Assembly: GCA_964482085.1 (NCBI GenBank)
Contig: CAYZVS010000004.1
Coordinates: 1-64,000, forward strand
Origin: CAIXDN01 sp964482085
GTDB lineage: Bacteria; Patescibacteriota; Patescibacteriia; 2-12-FULL-60-25
Direction: 5' to 3'
DNA length: 64,000 nt
Below the pieces are notes generated by a model that saw only the letters and a program-made list of their open reading frames with translations, was not told the DNA's origin and searched no databases. Positions 60,582-64,000 of this stretch are shown in pieces (positions within the stretch are counted from its first letter, which is position 1; every line of letters begins with the position of its first letter). The translations under genes were made by a program, and so were the position numbers.

Positions 60582-61682
60582 ATGAAATATCTTCTTCTTT
60601 TACCACTCACCATTGTACTTTTTGGCGCTGGCTGTTCAAAGACCGAGCTTGCTGTTTTTACAGACAGCGAACAAATTGAGGCTAATCACGTAACAACAAC
60701 GCAGACACCCCCAGCACAAGCAATAGCTTCAGCGGTCACCCTTCCTGTCCTAGAATACGGCCAACGTGTAACGCGTAAAGCTTTTGGCGAATATATTCAA
60801 GATCGTTTTAGCGGATATCATGTTGGTGATGATATTGAATTTAATGATGAAGTATCTATCAATAAAGAGATCCCCGTTGTCGCTATTGCTGATGGCACGG
60901 TTACAAAAGTGAGCCAAACCTCTGGTTATGGTGGGTTAATTACGATCGCTCACGAGATAGATGGGGCCATCGTCCATGCGCTTTACGGTCATCTTGACCT
61001 TAAGTCAGTAACGGTAAATGTAGGAGATCTTGTGACCGCTGGTTCGCATATCGCCAATCTCGGGGATCACGAAAGTGCCGAGACCGACGGTGAGCGTAAG
61101 CACCTTCACTTTGCTCTTTACGAAGGCGGTAGCTCACGTCTCAATGGCTATGTACCCAACGCATCCTCAGTAAACGAATGGATCAACCCAACCGAATTTT
61201 TTATAAAATATAAGCTCATCTGGTCATCATCACGCGTCATCAACCCTACTCAAGAACTCGGTGGCGATATCTTTCCGCTACAATTTAAACTACCCGAAGG
61301 GATGGAGCTCGAATATGTCCCCTCGCTTCAGGCGCTCAATATCTTTACCCGTGATGGATCAGGTACAGCACGCGAACGATCGCAACTATTTGTACGCTTC
61401 TTTGACGCATCCTCTTTTCTGACGCTACCCACAGTAACGATCCACCAAACAACTGATCTTACGGTAGGCGAAGACCTTTATACAGCAAAGCGCTATGATA
61501 TCGAAAAGAAGCCAGGTGTCGCCACTTTTGTTGACCAGCCAACTTGGCGTAATCAACGTCATATTGTGACAGACTTTCGTTTAAGCGAAGGAAAAGCGCG
61601 ATACTTCGTGATCGCTAAAAACCCAACCCTTGATCTTGCGATCTATGAAACGTTTTTATCAAACGTAGAAATATTTCCATAA
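60582..61682 (+). CDS. M23 family peptidase, lipoprotein
   Basis: A 366-residue lipoprotein. The signal ends in the lipobox LFGAGC, with Cys18 as the lipid site. The LytM-type zinc motif is present: His80 and Asp84 (GYHVGDD), then HLH at 174-176 (KHLHF). The surrounding VAIADGTVTKVSQTSGYGG and YGHLDLKSVTVNVGD are typical of endopeptidases that cut peptidoglycan cross-links. The C-terminal about 160 residues form an extra domain that I do not recognise. Start 60582 is chosen for the signal peptide; a longer frame begins in the previous gene. Confidence 0.87.
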   Translation: MKYLLLLPLTIVLFGAGCSKTELAVFTDSEQIEANHVTTTQTPPAQAIASAVTLPVLEYGQRVTRKAFGEYIQDRFSGYHVGDDIEFNDEVSINKEIPVVAIADGTVTKVSQTSGYGGLITIAHEIDGAIVHALYGHLDLKSVTVNVGDLVTAGSHIANLGDHESAETDGERKHLHFALYEGGSSRLNGYVPNASSVNEWINPTEFFIKYKLIWSSSRVINPTQELGGDIFPLQFKLPEGMELEYVPSLQALNIFTRDGSGTARERSQLFVRFFDASSFLTLPTVTIHQTTDLTVGEDLYTAKRYDIEKKPGVATFVDQPTWRNQRHIVTDFRLSEGKARYFVIAKNPTLDLAIYETFLSNVEIFP

Positions 61683-61689
61683 AACGATC

Positions 61690-61975
61690 ATGACAAACGT
61701 CCCCCGCTCACTTCGTCATTGGTTTATCGCGCAATGCTAAGCTTAAAAGTTCTTTGGTCACTAGTGGCCATTGTGACAAGACTTTTACAATGAAATCAGT
61801 TGACGCGATTATTCAAGCTCAAGACGCACACTTAAAGGAGGTTGTCGCCAGTGGTGAAGCCACTCACGAAGAAGCCCTCAAAGACATGCAAGGTCGCTAG
61901 AAGCATCCTATCAAAGCCCTTAGTTGGTATATGGATACAAAGAAAGCATTCGCTGCTTTGCCTGAGCAGAATTAA
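61690..61975 (+). pseudogene. Decayed small gene(s) with in-frame stops
   Basis: A 376-bp region between two genes. At 61690-61740 a 16-codon frame starts MTNVPRSLRHWF and stops. At 61790-61900 a frame gives 36 residues (MKSVDAIIQAQDAHLKEVV and so on) and ends TAG. Straight after the TAG the same frame goes on for 24 codons (KHPIKALSWYMDTKKAF...) to TAA at 61975. The protein-like sequence on both sides of the TAG suggests a nonsense mutation or a recoded stop. I do not recognise the family with certainty. Confidence 0.5.
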
Positions 61976-61994
61976 CTTCTCCTATGAAGGATTA

Positions 61995-62021
61995 AAAAAG
62001 CTCCTAATATAGGAGCTTTTT
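61995..62021 (+). terminator. Terminator
   Basis: A 12-bp stem AAAAAGCTCCTA/TAGGAGCTTTTT with loop ATA. It ends the rightward transcript of the M23 peptidase region. It is between the decayed gene and the convergent sortase gene, and could also serve the sortase. Confidence 0.85.
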
Positions 62022-62058
62022 ATATTTCTGACATGTATTCTTGATATTTAACACCTAC

Positions 62059-62796
62059 CTATCGAACGATATCAGTAAATATCACAAGTCGCTTATTATA
62101 GCGTTTTTTAATTTTGTCCCAGACGCCCGTGCACGTGACGAGATTAAGATGACTGCCAGTGCCATCAGAAATAAAAACCTCTGGTGCCTGTGCGTTAAAG
62201 TCATAGACACGACTCTCACGAACAACGAATGTAATAGTCTTTCCTAAATCATCCTCAACGGTAACTAAGTCTCCTCTTTTTAGTTTATGCAAATTATCAA
62301 AAACGGCACCTCCTTTAAAACCAATATGTCCATCAATCACGGCGCTACCTGTCTTACCAGGAATCGGCCCATATTTGTACCAACCCGTATCGAATTGATT
62401 GCTTGGCACATCCATCGCACCTTCTGGTGTAAGGCCCATATAGCGGATAGCCGCACTGATACCAATACTGGGTATCTTGAGACGTATAGGGAGCCCAATT
62501 CCTACTTGATTGTTCTGTTTTTGGACACGTGCCTGTGCGGTAGGCACCAAGCTAGCATACCGAAGATCCTGACTATCAACAATATTTGTTGCGTACTCGA
62601 CCGCTACGTACGAGAGTATAGCAAGCACCGCAACGATATATAATACAGGAGCAAAAGTCTTCCTAACGAAATTGAAGATATCCTTTATAGAGAGATGCTC
62701 CTTCTTTTTTTGCTTTCTTGAAAAAGTCGAACGAGATTTCGTTCGACTTTTCGTCTGTATTTTTTTACTATTATTTTTCTCGGCTTGGATACGCAT
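62059..62796 (-). CDS. Sortase (class D/F-like)
   Basis: A membrane transpeptidase of 245 residues that joins LPxTG-type proteins to the envelope. A basic N-terminus (about 1-45) and one TM helix (about 48-66) precede the catalytic domain. The triad is His157 (VIDGHIG), Cys222 (LVTCTG) and Arg236 (NKRLVIF). The domain is about 140 residues, as in class D, E and F enzymes. The ATG at 62796 lies inside the end of the LPNTG-protein gene (26-bp overlap), so enzyme and substrate are made from one message. Confidence 0.93.
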   Translation of the reverse strand: MRIQAEKNNSKKIQTKSRTKSRSTFSRKQKKKEHLSIKDIFNFVRKTFAPVLYIVAVLAILSYVAVEYATNIVDSQDLRYASLVPTAQARVQKQNNQVGIGLPIRLKIPSIGISAAIRYMGLTPEGAMDVPSNQFDTGWYKYGPIPGKTGSAVIDGHIGFKGGAVFDNLHKLKRGDLVTVEDDLGKTITFVVRESRVYDFNAQAPEVFISDGTGSHLNLVTCTGVWDKIKKRYNKRLVIFTDIVR

Positions 62797-64000
62797 TTCG
62801 ATGAGTTAAAGCGAACAGGATTGTACCTATCACAAACATCCCTGAAAGAAGTACAATCCAGTTAAATGGATTATTGCTTGACCCAGAACCTGTGTTTGGA
62901 AGAGTAGGAATTGGATTTGATGACGGAGCCAAATCTGGCGATACAACAACTTCTGCGAAAGCTTGATCTGAAACGGTTAAACCGTTTGCGTGACCGGTTG
63001 CAGTGGCGGTATTCAACGTCGTCTCTGTCACGTTTTGTTGACATGTATAGTTCCATGTCTCATTCGTTTCAAGCAACGAATTACCATTGTTATCACCAGA
63101 GATAAACGTCACGTTAGTACACTTATCGTCAATAAGCGTTACATTGTCGAGTGATACGGTACCTGGATTAATAACATTGTAGGTATAGGTAACGAGGCCG
63201 CCAACTGATGCTAAGTCAATTGGATCTGCTTTTTTAATAACATGAATCAAAGGGGCGATTGGGGCCCCCTCAACGGTGACAGTAGCTAAAGCGGTATCGA
63301 TAGCTGTTAAACCATTGGCGCGACCTTTAGCAACGGCGGTATTAACCGTTGTTGTTAGGATATTTGTCGTACAAGAATAGGTCCATACCTCATTTGTGCC
63401 GAGTTTCGTATCAGAATTACCATCACCTGAAGTAAACGTGACATTACTACATCTATTATCTGTAACCGTGACGTTTGTTAAAGCGACGGTACCAGGATTT
63501 GAAACCTTGTAGGTATAGGTAACTGAACCACCGTTAAAAGGCAAAGCTAATGGAACAGGTGTTTTTATGATTTGGATTAATGGTGGGACGACCGGTGCGC
63601 CAACAAAAACCTGGGCGATAGCCGTATCAACAGACGCCATACCATTGCCTTCACCACGTGCTGTTGCAAAGTTTACCGTTGTCTTTAAGAGCGTTGTTAC
63701 ACAGCTATACCTCCATGCTTCACTCGTCTCTAGCAAACTATTGTTATTACTATCTCCAGAGATGAGCTTTACGTCTGTACATTTATCATCAACGAGCGTT
63801 ACCTTATTTAGGGTAATCTGACCAGGATTCGTAACGGTATAATGATAGGTAACCGAACCAGGTCCAGAAGGTAAATTCAAAGGACTCGGAACTTTTCTCA
63901 CATTAATCAAAGGGGTACGGTATTTGACGAAGGTGGAGTTGCAGCGACACAGGAGGGAGCCGTAATCGTATCTGTATCAGTCGTGACGGTTCCTCCAAAG
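62771..64000 (-). CDS. DUF11-repeat surface protein with LPxTG-type anchor; frameshifted, runs off the window
   Basis: The C-terminal part of a wall-anchored protein. Three DUF11-like repeats of about 115 residues each begin PLI-V/I-K (PLINVRKVPSP, PLIQIIKTPVP, PLIHVIKKADP) and contain SVTYTYKV, TNVTVTDNRC and ETNETWNYTC with a conserved Cys pair. The C-terminus is LPNTG, a TM helix and RNAYPSREK, a complete sorting signal. From 63910 upward the frame must shift by one base to stay protein-like; one extra C in the C-run at 63912-63915 would rejoin TVPPLINV. The N-terminus is beyond 64000. Confidence 0.85.

Noticed and set aside
1..64000. tRNA or rRNA genes
   Set aside because: I looked for T-loop and cloverleaf patterns (GGTTCGAATCC-like) and saw none; a computed scan would be decisive.

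Overview
The window looks like a chromosomal segment of a member of the Candidate Phyla Radiation (Patescibacteria), probably of the Parcubacteria group. The grounds are family content and style. Genes are compact and head-to-tail with ATGA overlaps. UGA is used as an ordinary stop, which argues against the code-4/25 lineages. There is an ECF sigma factor followed by a DUF5667 protein and a giant S-layer-like protein, and a sortase next to its LPxTG-type substrate. No phylogenetic marker was compared, so the placement is an inference. I saw no tRNA, rRNA or CRISPR array.

Region 1 (1-33 kb) is a very large surface-polysaccharide cluster, transcribed leftward except for a flippase (1288-2496) and one glycosyltransferase (29618-30736). 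It holds three glutamine-dependent asparagine-synthase-like amidotransferases, seven SAM methyltransferases, at least nine glycosyltransferase genes (GT4, GT2 and GT39-like), two UDP-GlcNAc 2-epimerases, a Gfo/Idh/MocA dehydrogenase, two PLP aminotransferase fusions, a left-handed beta-helix acyltransferase, a B12-type radical SAM protein, an epimerase, a Wzx-like flippase and an O-antigen ligase with TPRs. Three proteins are unusual fusions: DegT+GT2, FemAB/GNAT+DegT, and GT4+GT4+GT39-like (1211 aa). Together they could make, amidate, methylate, export and polymerise a glycan built on modified aminosugars.

Region 2 (33-40 kb) is an envelope locus. A DUF559 nuclease gene sits between two copies of a roughly 80-90 bp repeat. 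Next come a 1290-residue S-layer-like protein, a DUF5667 membrane protein and an ECF sigma factor. A small HTH protein follows, whose promoter carries a perfect 15-bp inverted repeat.

Region 3 (40-55 kb) is mainly housekeeping: a GT4 enzyme, YraN, methyltransferases, a NUDIX hydrolase, SecA, HPF, MurB, MurC, GlyA, EngB, a flavodoxin-like reductase, a transglutaminase-like protein and a DUF389 protein.

Region 4 (55-64 kb) is again envelope-related. It has a frameshifted beta-helix protein with a wall-binding C-terminus that shares a domain with the S-layer protein, then MsrA, small membrane proteins, a VF530 protein, an M23 lipoprotein peptidase, a decayed small gene, a sortase, and a DUF11-repeat sortase substrate that is frameshifted and runs off the end.

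Many genes that begin transcription units have a TANNNT hexamer 6-10 nt before the start codon and no Shine-Dalgarno sequence, which suggests widespread leaderless transcription. Genes inside operons overlap by ATGA, and a few genes have strong Shine-Dalgarno sequences. I used these patterns to choose starts.
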